This document shows positions 1 to 6,802 of a stretch of DNA of 15,557 bases, piece by piece. Source of the stretch: Methanobacteriota archaeon (GTDB taxonomy: Archaea > Thermoplasmatota > Thermoplasmata > Methanomassiliicoccales > Methanomethylophilaceae); assembly GCA_012719315.1 (NCBI GenBank), contig JAAYAP010000055.1, positions 1 through 15,557 of the forward strand, written 5' to 3'. Numbering within the stretch: position 1 is the first letter of the stretch; the number at the start of each line of letters is the position of its first letter. The notes beneath the pieces are model-generated. The model did no database searches. It saw only the letters and a list, made by a program, of their open reading frames with translations, and was not told the origin of the DNA. A program made the position numbers and the translations under genes.

Positions 1-908
1 AGATGAGGGACGACATCCCCGTGCCGACCACCTGCTGTTTCGCCGGCGGCGACAAGTGCGAGGAGGCGAACCGGATCCTCAGGGCGGGCAGGATACCCTG
101 CTACCCCTCGCCCGATCGGGCCGTGCGCGCTCTCTCCATGCTCAGGAAGCACACTGTCCTGGGCGAGCAGAAGCACACGCCGCTCGCCAAGCCCAAGGTC
201 GACGGCAGGGCGGTGACGAAGGCGATCCTCGACAAGGCCCGCGCCGAAGGCAGGCACGGACTCTCCGAGGCCGAGGGCAAGAGGATCTTCGAGGCGTACG
301 GCATGCCCGTGCCCGGCGAGGCGACGGTCACGTCCGTCGACGAGGCGGTCAAGGCCTGCAACGCCATCGGATACCCCGTGGTCATGAAGATCGTCTCCGC
401 CGATATCGCCCACAAAACCGACGTCGGCGGAGTCGTCGTCGGGATCAAGACGGCCGACGAGGCCGCGGAGGCGTACGACCGGATCATGGACAGCTGCAGG
501 AAGGCCAAGCCCGACGCGAAGCTCGAAGGCATCTCGATACAGCAGATGGTCTCCGGCCAGGAGGTCATCCTCTCGATGATCCGCGATCAGCAGTTCGGCC
601 CGATCGTCTCGTTCGGTCTCGGAGGCATCTACGTCGAGATCCTCAGGGAGATCTCGCAGGCGCACATCCCGATGACCGAGGAGCAGCTCGACAAGATGAT
701 CACCTCCACCAAGGCGTACACGCTCATGTCCGGCGTCAGGGGCATGCCCGCCGCCGATATCAAGGCGATGCGGGAGGCGATCAGGAGGCTGGTCGTCATC
801 GCCGAGGAGAACCCCGAGATCTTCGAGTTGGAGATCAACCCCGTGATCGTCGGCAAGGAAGGCGAAGGCTGCTGGGCGGTCGACGCGCTGGTCACCCTCG
901 TCGAGTGA
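1..908 (+). CDS. acd: Acetate-CoA ligase (ADP-forming), fused alpha-beta type, C-terminal part
   Basis: This enzyme interconverts acyl-CoA + ADP + Pi with acid + CoA + ATP in the cytoplasm, giving ATP by substrate-level phosphorylation or activating acetate. The frame is open to the left edge, so the N-terminal CoA-binding and first ligase domains lie outside the window; fused family members are near 700 residues and 301 are visible. Visible residues 1-50 look like the end of the alpha-type ligase domain (SPDRAVRALSML). Residues 65-301 form the beta-type ATP-grasp domain, with the conserved block VVMKIVSADIAHKTDVGGV around residue 127-145 and the terminal ELEINPVIV. The His near residue 137 is in the region where the beta-subunit phosphohistidine of this family is expected (family knowledge, not verified). 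The ATG at position 3 is internal, not the true start. The substrate could be another short-chain or aryl acid. A hairpin terminator follows. Confidence 0.86.
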   Translation, partial: MRDDIPVPTTCCFAGGDKCEEANRILRAGRIPCYPSPDRAVRALSMLRKHTVLGEQKHTPLAKPKVDGRAVTKAILDKARAEGRHGLSEAEGKRIFEAYGMPVPGEATVTSVDEAVKACNAIGYPVVMKIVSADIAHKTDVGGVVVGIKTADEAAEAYDRIMDSCRKAKPDAKLEGISIQQMVSGQEVILSMIRDQQFGPIVSFGLGGIYVEILREISQAHIPMTEEQLDKMITSTKAYTLMSGVRGMPAADIKAMREAIRRLVVIAEENPEIFELEINPVIVGKEGEGCWAVDALVTLVE

Positions 909-917
909 GCAACCAAA

Positions 918-945
918 AGGCCCGGGGGGACCCGGGCCTCCTTTT
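918..945 (+). terminator. Hairpin terminator after the acetate-CoA ligase gene
   Basis: A perfect 9-bp inverted repeat (AGGCCCGGG at 918-926 and its complement at 931-939) with a 4-nt loop is followed by CCTTTT. It begins 9 bases after the TGA of the ligase gene and separates that gene from the dph5 promoter. Confidence 0.75.
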
Positions 946-961
946 CCCATCGACCGAATCG

Positions 962-969
962 TTTAATTG
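962..969 (+). promoter_or_regulatory. Probable TATA box for dph5-trm5
   Basis: TTTAATTG is an AT-rich island in GC-rich DNA. It is centred about 26 bases before the ATG at 992, the spacing expected for an archaeal TATA box serving a nearly leaderless transcript. The match to a strong TATA consensus is only moderate. Confidence 0.5.
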
Positions 970-976
970 GATGGTC

Positions 977-989
977 GCCGATAATCGGC
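977..989. repeat. 13-bp palindrome between the TATA box and the dph5 start
   Basis: GCCGAT-A-ATCGGC is a perfect inverted repeat with a one-base centre, ending two bases before the ATG at 992. Its place between TATA box and start fits an operator over the transcription start. It could be chance, and it would be coding sequence if translation began at the in-frame ATG at 971. Confidence 0.4.
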
Positions 990-991
990 CG

Positions 992-1789
992 ATGACATCC
1001 GAACTCATTTTCGCGGGCCTCGGCCTCTCCGGTGTCGACGGCATGACCGTCCAGGCGCTGAACGCACTCAAGAGCTGCGACAAGATCTATGCCGAATTCT
1101 ACACCTCATCCCTGCTGGACGCAGACGTGAAGGACCTGGAGAAGGCATTGGGCAAGGGCATCGAAGTCGTCTACCGCTGGCAGGTGGAGGAATCAGAGGA
1201 GATCATCGCCGACGCCAAGAGGATGAGGGTCGGATTCGTGACCGCGGGGGACACGATGCTGGCCACCACCCACGTCGATCTCAGGATCCAGGCGGCCGAG
1301 GAGGGCATACCCGTCAGGATCTTCCACGGCATCTCGATCTTCGGCGCCTGCCCCACCTCGCTCGGGCTGCAGCCCTACAAGTTCGGCAGGACGGTGACGC
1401 TCCCCTTCCTGGAGGAGGATTACCAGCCCAAGTCCCCGTACGACCACATCATGGAGAACAAACGCAGAGGGCTCCACACGATGGTCCTCCTGGACATCCG
1501 CGCCGACGAGCTCATGTACATGACCGCCCACCAGGCGCTGGAATGGCTGTTGGAAGGGGAGAAGCGATGGGGCGAGGGCCTGATCACCGACAGGACCCTG
1601 ATCTGCGCGGTGTCACAGGTCGGTTCGCCCAACGAGAAGCTGTTCGCCGGCTATCCGGAGGAGATGATGAAGGCCGACCTGGGCACGCCCCTGCACACGC
1701 TGGTGATACCGGGCGATCTGCATTTCATGGAATCGTTCGCCCTCGTCCGTTTCGCGGGCGCGCCCGACGACATCATCGAGGACGAATGA
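992..1789 (+). CDS. dph5: Diphthine synthase (diphthamide methyltransferase)
   Basis: This SAM-dependent methyltransferase converts the modified histidine of elongation factor 2 to diphthine during diphthamide synthesis; the pathway occurs in archaea and eukaryotes. The 265 residues match the family length. The protein opens with LIFAGLGLSG, the tetrapyrrole-methylase-like fold start, followed by VGFVTAGDTMLATTH near residue 80-95, FHGISIFGACPTSLGLQPYKFGR near 112-134 and a late VIPGDLHFMESFAL. The start at 992 is chosen because the family begins just before the first beta strand and because a TATA-like box lies at leaderless distance; an in-frame ATG at 971 would add seven residues. The stop overlaps the start of trm5 (ATGA), so the two are probably cotranscribed and coupled in translation. 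Confidence 0.93.
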   Translation: MTSELIFAGLGLSGVDGMTVQALNALKSCDKIYAEFYTSSLLDADVKDLEKALGKGIEVVYRWQVEESEEIIADAKRMRVGFVTAGDTMLATTHVDLRIQAAEEGIPVRIFHGISIFGACPTSLGLQPYKFGRTVTLPFLEEDYQPKSPYDHIMENKRRGLHTMVLLDIRADELMYMTAHQALEWLLEGEKRWGEGLITDRTLICAVSQVGSPNEKLFAGYPEEMMKADLGTPLHTLVIPGDLHFMESFALVRFAGAPDDIIEDE

Positions 1790-2796
1790 GCCGGACCTCG
1801 AGATGCATACGCGTGCCCAAGCAGGAAGGAGAGCGCGTCCGGTCCGAGCTAAAGGCGGCGGGATCGCTGGACCTGCGGTCGAAGATAGGCGCGGATGACG
1901 GCTGCCTGCTGATCCCGATCCTCTCCGACGGGTATCTCGATTACGAGACCGTGACGGCGGAGCTCGACGAGCGGGAATGCCGCGAGACCGATTACCGGGA
2001 GCTGCTCGATCTGCCTCCGGATGCCAAGGAGGCGCTCCCCTGCTCGTACGACGTGATCGGGGACGTGCTGATCATCAAGCTCTCCGACGGGCTCCTGCCC
2101 CACCGGCAGGCGGTCGGCGAGGCGTTGATCGCGACCGTCCCGCATATACGGGTGGTGATGGCGGACTCCGGCGTCAAGGGCGACCTGAGGATCAGGGAGC
2201 TGGAGGCGATCGCGGGACACGGCCCGTCGGAGACCGTGCACAGGGAATCCGGCGCGAGGCTTCCCGTGGATCCCGCCAAAGTCTATTTCAACCCGCGGCT
2301 TGCGACCGAACGGGCCAGGGTGGCCGCGGCGGTGAAGGAGGGCGAGACGGTGATCGACATGTTCGCCGGGGCGGCTCCGTTCGGCACGGTCATCTGCAGG
2401 AACGCCCGGCCGGAGGTCGTCTACTCGATCGACCTGAATCCCGATGCGGAGCGTTTCGCCAGGGAGAGCATGAGGCTGAACCGCATCACGAACCTGGTGC
2501 CGATCACCGGCGATGCGCGCGCGGCGATCCGCGGACTGCCGCCGGCCGACCGGGTGATCATGAACCTCCCGCAATCGGCCGACCTGTTCCTCGAGGACGC
2601 CCTGAAGAAGACCAAGGCCGGGGGCACGATCCATCTGCACAGGATCGCCGAGAGGTCGGAAGCGGAGGCCCTGGGAGCGAAGCTGGTCTCCGACATGGCG
2701 GCCCGCGGCCTGGGCCTGCGCATCGACAGCATCAGGGAGCTGAAGACCTACTCCCCGTCGATGAGCGTCTACGTCTTCGATCTGATCAGGACCTGA
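1786..2796 (+). CDS. trm5: tRNA (guanine-37-N1)-methyltransferase, Trm5 family
   Basis: Transfers a methyl group from SAM to N1 of G37 beside the anticodon, which prevents frameshifting; in archaea it can also begin wyosine-type modification. The 336 residues show an N-terminal D1-like region (1-60), a middle RNA-binding region, and a C-terminal class I methyltransferase domain. Visible motifs: VYFNPRLATERARV from residue 166, the SAM-binding loop DMFAGAAPFG from 191, the acidic strand end YSIDLNP near 209-215, and the catalytic-pocket NLP at 260-262 (Trm5 type). The loop reads GAAPF where many relatives have GVGPF. The start is the ATG overlapping the dph5 stop, with GAGGA at 1778-1782; the frame is open further upstream but that stretch lies inside dph5. 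The related Tyw2 is less likely because of the NLP motif and the D1-like N-terminus. Confidence 0.86.
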   Translation: MSRTSRCIRVPKQEGERVRSELKAAGSLDLRSKIGADDGCLLIPILSDGYLDYETVTAELDERECRETDYRELLDLPPDAKEALPCSYDVIGDVLIIKLSDGLLPHRQAVGEALIATVPHIRVVMADSGVKGDLRIRELEAIAGHGPSETVHRESGARLPVDPAKVYFNPRLATERARVAAAVKEGETVIDMFAGAAPFGTVICRNARPEVVYSIDLNPDAERFARESMRLNRITNLVPITGDARAAIRGLPPADRVIMNLPQSADLFLEDALKKTKAGGTIHLHRIAERSEAEALGAKLVSDMAARGLGLRIDSIRELKTYSPSMSVYVFDLIRT

Positions 2797-3288
2797 TCAG
2801 CCTTTCTTCACCGATTCCAGGGTGACGCCTTCCTGGCCTTGGTAGTTGCCGCTCCGCCGCGAGTAATCCTCATCGGAGGTCGAGGAGAGGGTCTCGAACA
2901 CCATCTGGCAGAACCGTTCTCCGATCGGCATCTCGATCGGCTCGTCGGTCGCGTTGAACGCTCCGAGGGTCAGGGTGCCTTCGAAACCGGCGTCGATCTT
3001 GCCGAAGGTGCCCATGCAGCCCTTCCTTATCCAGGTGGTCCTCATCCAGAGCTGGGCGCAGCAATCGGCGGGCATGCGGACCTTCTCGACGGTGGAGACG
3101 TAGAACATCGTCCGCGGCGGGATGACGACCGTGCCCTCCTTCTCGACCCCGTCCCTGCCTCTGACGGAGATCTCGGCGATCCGCAGGTCGTAGCCGTTGG
3201 GGGTCAGCCCCCGCTCGTGATAGTCGCTGATGCCCAGGTACCCGGATTCCATGCCGGCGAGTATGTCCCTGTCCGAGAGTATTGCCAT
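2797..3288 (-). CDS. dut: dUTPase of the dCTP deaminase/dUTPase family (deaminase glutamate missing)
   Basis: A 163-residue trimeric dUTPase-fold protein, probably hydrolysing dUTP to dUMP + PPi to keep uracil out of DNA. Family motifs in order: NGYDLRI at residues 31-37, RTTWIRKG at 83-90 (in place of the RSSxxR motif), KIDAGFEGTLTL at 97-108, and a C-terminal YSRRSGNYQGQEG at 142-154 that would close over the nucleotide. The catalytic Asp of dUTPases is present (D99). The position ten residues later, a catalytic Glu in dCTP deaminases and in the bifunctional Methanocaldococcus enzyme, is Gly109. I therefore infer dUTPase activity without deamination. The ATG sits about 25 bases from a TATA-like box with no Shine-Dalgarno, so it is probably leaderless. 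Its stop directly abuts the convergent trm5 stop. Confidence 0.85.
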   Translation of the reverse strand: MAILSDRDILAGMESGYLGISDYHERGLTPNGYDLRIAEISVRGRDGVEKEGTVVIPPRTMFYVSTVEKVRMPADCCAQLWMRTTWIRKGCMGTFGKIDAGFEGTLTLGAFNATDEPIEMPIGERFCQMVFETLSSTSDEDYSRRSGNYQGQEGVTLESVKKG

Positions 3289-3309
3289 GCATGGAGGATG
3301 CGCATCGAC

Positions 3310-3317
3310 GATATTAG
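3310..3317 (-). promoter_or_regulatory. Probable TATA box for the dUTPase gene
   Basis: Read on the minus strand this is CTAATATC, centred about 25 bases before the dUTPase ATG. No Shine-Dalgarno lies in front of that ATG, which fits a leaderless transcript starting at or near the start codon. Confidence 0.5.
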
Positions 3318-3375
3318 TGTTGAGGGCCCATGCGGAGGCGGCGGCGTGCCGCAGGCAGGCTCCGGCCGATTCCGC

Positions 3376-3386
3376 ATATATCTATA
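3376..3386 (+). promoter_or_regulatory. TATA box for the cobamide operon
   Basis: ATATATCTATA is the strongest AT-rich element in the 142-base divergent region 3289-3430. It would place transcription near 3402-3410 and give a leader of about 20-30 bases before the cobD ATG at 3431. A short palindrome, GCGGC-GT-GCCGC (3341-3352), lies upstream. I see no cobalamin riboswitch-like structure or other gene in this gap. Confidence 0.6.
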
Positions 3387-3430
3387 TGGATTATGCGATA
3401 CCTCCCTGTATCTTGCGGCAGGACGATAGG

Positions 3431-4555
3431 ATGGAAGGCAGAGGGATCAGAGCGAGAAGGGCATTGGCCGGGCTGGGCACGACCGTCCACGGAGGACAGG
3501 CATGGAGATCGGAGGGCGTGGAGGACTACAGCCACAACCTCAACCCCTTCGGACCTCCCGACGACATCGGCGAGATCATGGCGTCCGCCGCCGATGACGT
3601 ATGGCACTACCCCGACGATTCGTGCGCGTCGCTCAAATCCACGATATCGCGCGTCTTCGGCGTCGGCGAGGACAACATCATGGTGGGCGCGGGATCCTCC
3701 GAGCTCATCAGGAACTTCCCCAACGCCTTCCTCGAGCCGGGGGACAAGGCGCTGCTCCACCGGCCGTCCTTCGCCGAGTACGAGCAGCAGTGCAGGATCG
3801 CCGGTGCGGAGATCGTCTGGAACGACCTGCTCGAAGAGGACGGGTTCCGCATCGACCCCGAGAAGGTCACGGCGCTGATCGAAGGCGGCGCGAGGGCGGT
3901 GTACATCTGCAATCCGAACAATCCGACGGGACGCATCGAACCCAGGGACAAACTGGTCGGGATCATCAGAGAGTGCTCCGACAGCGGCATACCGGTGTTC
4001 GTCGACGAGACCCTCCTGGAGCTGGTCCCCGGGTACGGGGACCTCACCTGCTCCGGACTCGTCGACAGGTACGACAACCTGGTCGTGGCCGGTTCACTGA
4101 CCAAATCCTTCGCCATCCCCGGGATCAGGATCGGCTTCGGCTTCGCCTCCGTATCCCTGGTCGAAGAGATGGACAAGGTCCGGATGACCTGGAACATCGG
4201 TCAGATGGAGCAGACCGTCGCCGAGGTGCTCATCGGCGAGCGCATGGACCACGTCCACAGGGCGGCGGAGATGATGGCGGCCGAATCCAAGGTGATGAAC
4301 CGCCGGCTCAACGGCATCGGCTTCCCGGCGGGCGAGGTGTCCGATTCTTTCTTCTATTTCAATCAATTGGGATCGCTGGGGATCCTTGGCTCGGAATTCA
4401 AGGGGATGATGCTCGAGCGCGGCATCATGGTCAGGGATTGCGCCTCGTTCGGCGAGCGCATGCGGGGTTTTGTGCGCTACAGCGTCAAGGACCGCGAGAG
4501 GAACGACCGGTTCGCCGATGCCGTCGAGGACACGCTCAAGGGACTGAGGGCCTGA
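3431..4555 (+). CDS. cobD: Threonine-phosphate decarboxylase (CobD)
   Basis: A PLP enzyme of the histidinol-phosphate aminotransferase fold that decarboxylates L-threonine phosphate to (R)-1-amino-2-propanol phosphate, the linker between the corrin ring and the nucleotide loop. The 374 residues show HGG at 20-22, YSHNLNPFGPP at 33-43, CNPNNPTGR at 160-168, Asp192 (pairs with the PLP ring nitrogen) and the Schiff-base lysine K225 in SLTKSFAIPGIRIG. Sequence alone cannot fully exclude a HisC-type aminotransferase, but cbiB starts one base after its stop and four more cobamide genes follow. The start at 3431 is preferred because the family begins shortly before HGG; the frame is open upstream and another in-frame ATG at 3386 lies inside the TATA region. 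It is first in the operon. Confidence 0.86.
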   Translation: MEGRGIRARRALAGLGTTVHGGQAWRSEGVEDYSHNLNPFGPPDDIGEIMASAADDVWHYPDDSCASLKSTISRVFGVGEDNIMVGAGSSELIRNFPNAFLEPGDKALLHRPSFAEYEQQCRIAGAEIVWNDLLEEDGFRIDPEKVTALIEGGARAVYICNPNNPTGRIEPRDKLVGIIRECSDSGIPVFVDETLLELVPGYGDLTCSGLVDRYDNLVVAGSLTKSFAIPGIRIGFGFASVSLVEEMDKVRMTWNIGQMEQTVAEVLIGERMDHVHRAAEMMAAESKVMNRRLNGIGFPAGEVSDSFFYFNQLGSLGILGSEFKGMMLERGIMVRDCASFGERMRGFVRYSVKDRERNDRFADAVEDTLKGLRA

Positions 4556-4556
4556 C

Positions 4557-5603
4557 ATGCAGCTGTGGGCCGACGCCGCGGCGATCGTGCTGATCGCCCT
4601 GCTGATCGATCGTTTCGCCGGCGAACCCTCCAACCGGTTCCATCCGCTGAGGTGGATCGGGAACCTGCTGGACCGCATCGATTCCGCGGTGGGGGACAGG
4701 GGCCGGAAAGCGGTCAAATGGGGGTTCCTGGCCTATGTGACGGTCTTCCTCATGGTGCTGGTCGCGACGCTCGCCGTCACCGCCGCCACGCGCATGGCGT
4801 TCTCGGCGACGGGGATCGCCTGGGCCCTGCCGCTGGGCATGACGGTGTCCCTGGGCGAGATCGCCTGGGTGGCCGTCAGCGGCGTGTTCCTGAAATTCAC
4901 CTTCTCGATCTTCTCGTTCAGGGAGCACTGCACCCCCATCCAGGACGATCTCCGGGCGGGCAGGGTCACAGACGCCGCCGACAAGGTCCGGATGATCGTC
5001 AGCCGCGATACGGCGGGGATGGATGCGGTCCACATCGCCTCCTCGTGCTGCGAGACGGTGACCGAGAACCTGGTCGACAGCGTCGTGTCGCCCGCGTTGT
5101 ACGGCGGGCTGCTCGGGATACCCGGCGCGATCATGTTCCGATGCGCGAACATGATGGACGCCATGTGGGGGTACCTGAACGGCAGGTACGGCAATCTGGG
5201 GTTCTTCGTCGCGAGGTTCGACGACCTGCTCGGGTACCTTACCTCCCGCCTGTCCCCGTACCTAGTCGCCTGCGCCGCCCGGCTCATGGGCCTGAAGGGC
5301 CACCCGTCCATCCTGGATGCGGCAAGGGAGGAGCACGCCAAGACGCCCAGCCCGAACAGCGGCTATCCGATGGCCGCCTGCGCCGCGGCCCTGGGGATCT
5401 CCATGGAGAAGCAGGGGGTGTACGTGATCGGCACCGGGGAGTCGCCCACGGTCGACGATATCTCGCGCTGCTGCCGCCTGGTGGAACTGACCGCGGTCCT
5501 GTCGGTGCTGGCGGTGATGTTGCCCTTATATGCCTTGACCGGCATACATGTCCAGGTCTTCCTCGAGAACATGATCGAAGGGGTTCTGAGGTGTCTGCTA
5601 TGA
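4557..5603 (+). CDS. cbiB: Adenosylcobinamide-phosphate synthase (CbiB)
   Basis: Membrane enzyme that amidates adenosylcobyric acid with aminopropanol phosphate, the CobD product, giving adenosylcobinamide phosphate. The 348 residues hold hydrophobic segments near 5-17, 56-82, 86-110 and 315-335. Family signatures visible: D18 with GEP at 22-24 and HP at 29-30, SRDT at 149-152, ETVTENLVDSVVSP at 166-179, NMMDAMWGY at 198-206 and a late TPSPNSGYPMAA. The start is one base after the cobD stop, with a purine-rich stretch (GAGGG) ahead of it. The stop overlaps the cbiS start by four bases (ATGA), so translation is probably coupled. Motifs and length are standard for the family, and nothing suggests damage. 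Confidence 0.95.
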   Translation: MQLWADAAAIVLIALLIDRFAGEPSNRFHPLRWIGNLLDRIDSAVGDRGRKAVKWGFLAYVTVFLMVLVATLAVTAATRMAFSATGIAWALPLGMTVSLGEIAWVAVSGVFLKFTFSIFSFREHCTPIQDDLRAGRVTDAADKVRMIVSRDTAGMDAVHIASSCCETVTENLVDSVVSPALYGGLLGIPGAIMFRCANMMDAMWGYLNGRYGNLGFFVARFDDLLGYLTSRLSPYLVACAARLMGLKGHPSILDAAREEHAKTPSPNSGYPMAACAAALGISMEKQGVYVIGTGESPTVDDISRCCRLVELTAVLSVLAVMLPLYALTGIHVQVFLENMIEGVLRCLL

Positions 5604-6781
5604 GGTTCGTGAGAAGCACGGAGATCGACGAGCACGGCGACCTGGCGACGGTCGTGATCACACTGAGCGAGAGGATGGAGGTCCTCAGCAACGCCCTCCT
5701 GAACGGAGGGCACGCGGTGACCGACACGTTGTTCGTGATGCAGGTCCCGCACAAAACGCCTCTTGTGGACCCCTGGGCGCAGATAAGGGCCGAACGGGAC
5801 CGGCTGGGGCTGCCGCAGGACGCCGTGGGCATGATGACCGCGGCCGAGGTCAAGCACGTCTACACCGGGACCGCAGTCGAGTACGGAGGCGTGGAGGCCT
5901 TCGCGGCGGTCACGGCGGGCCTGAGCAATCAGGTCGTCGCCGGGGATGTCATCGACGACATGGAGGAGCGGTCGCGGATCTCCATGGAGCGGTACAGGAG
6001 GCTCGTGGGCGGGACGATAAACACGATCGGCATCTCGCCCGTGCCGCTGACGCTTGAAGGCAAGGTCAACCTCATGATCCCGATGATCGAAGCCAAATCG
6101 GCGGCGCTCGGCGAGATGGGGTACCGGGAGACCGGCACGACCTCGGACGCGATAGCCGTGGTCTGCCCCGCGGGAGACGAACGCGAGACCTTCGCGGGCA
6201 CGGGCACGGCCTTGGGGATCGCGATGGCCCGGTCCGTGAAGGCGGGCGTGATCGCCAACCTGGTCAAACGCGGCGACTACCCGGTCGCGGGCACGTTCAT
6301 CGACGCGCTCTCCAGGGCCGGGATCCCCCGCGAGGAGCTGTGGAAAGCGGCGGAGGAGCTGTACGATCCGAATCCGGACTGGGAAACGGAGACGATCCGC
6401 ACGATGTTCGAGGGCAGGCTTGATGTACTCAGCAACGATATTAATGTATCATCCCTGATCCAAGCCGCGTTGTCTCTGGACGTGCTCGGCGGCAAGGGTT
6501 GCATCTGCGCCCTTCCGAAGGACCTGTTCGAGACCGACCCCATCCATCTGATCGCCGACGAGATGATCGGCATCCAAATCGCGGTGTACATCGCGGGTAC
6601 GCGCGGATCGTTCGAATTCAATCGCTTCGACAGGTACAAGCCCGGCATCATCGGCACGGCGGGGCCGTTCACCGACGACATGCTCTGCGGCTTGGTCGGC
6701 GGCGTGATGTCGTCGATATACACGGAGCTGTTCGACAGGGAGCAGGCGGAACGGACCGCCGAGGATGCAAGACGGCCCTGA
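5600..6781 (+). CDS. cbiS: CbiS: adenosylcobinamide amidohydrolase (CbiZ) fused to alpha-ribazole-phosphate phosphatase (CobZ)
   Basis: A two-domain cobamide salvage and assembly enzyme, 393 residues. Residues 1-225 are CbiZ-like and would cleave adenosylcobinamide to adenosylcobyric acid, the CbiB substrate: HVYTGTAVEYGGVEAFAAVT at 86-105, GTINTIGISPVPLT at 138-151, a lysine-rich block to 170, and TGTTSDAIAVVCP at 178-190. Residues 280-393 are CobZ-like, of the PgpA phosphatase fold, and would remove the nucleotide-loop phosphate: FETDPIHLIADEMIGIQIAV at 310-329, then RFDRYKPGIIGTAGPFTDD at 342-360. The fusion order matches CbiS described from Methanopyrus; most Methanosarcina-type archaea carry the two parts separately. 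GAGGTG at 5588-5593 lies six bases before the ATG, inside cbiB. The frame is open far upstream, but that is shadow coding over cbiB. Confidence 0.9.
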   Translation: MRFVRSTEIDEHGDLATVVITLSERMEVLSNALLNGGHAVTDTLFVMQVPHKTPLVDPWAQIRAERDRLGLPQDAVGMMTAAEVKHVYTGTAVEYGGVEAFAAVTAGLSNQVVAGDVIDDMEERSRISMERYRRLVGGTINTIGISPVPLTLEGKVNLMIPMIEAKSAALGEMGYRETGTTSDAIAVVCPAGDERETFAGTGTALGIAMARSVKAGVIANLVKRGDYPVAGTFIDALSRAGIPREELWKAAEELYDPNPDWETETIRTMFEGRLDVLSNDINVSSLIQAALSLDVLGGKGCICALPKDLFETDPIHLIADEMIGIQIAVYIAGTRGSFEFNRFDRYKPGIIGTAGPFTDDMLCGLVGGVMSSIYTELFDREQAERTAEDARRP

Positions 6782-6788
6782 GGCCGAT

Positions 6789-6794
6789 GGAGGT
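6789..6794 (+). promoter_or_regulatory. Shine-Dalgarno deciding the cobS start
   Basis: GGAGGT ends eight bases before the ATG at 6803. It supports the longer form of CobS, with its acidic N-terminal extension, over starts at the internal methionines 15 or 62. Confidence 0.7.
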
Positions 6795-6802
6795 ATACGG
6801 AG

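Noticed and set aside
1849..2640. 263-codon minus-strand frame opposite trm5
   Set aside because: Antisense shadow: no recognisable motif, no promoter or ribosome-binding site, and trm5 motifs on the other strand are convincing.
3289..3430. Cobalamin riboswitch ahead of cobD
   Set aside because: The gap is only 142 bases, is shared with a divergent promoter, leaves a leader of about 25 bases after the TATA box, and shows no B12-box-like core.
4565..5599. Upstream extension of the cbiS frame to 738 residues
   Set aside because: The extension overlies cbiB out of frame and has no domain; a strong Shine-Dalgarno marks the start at 5600.
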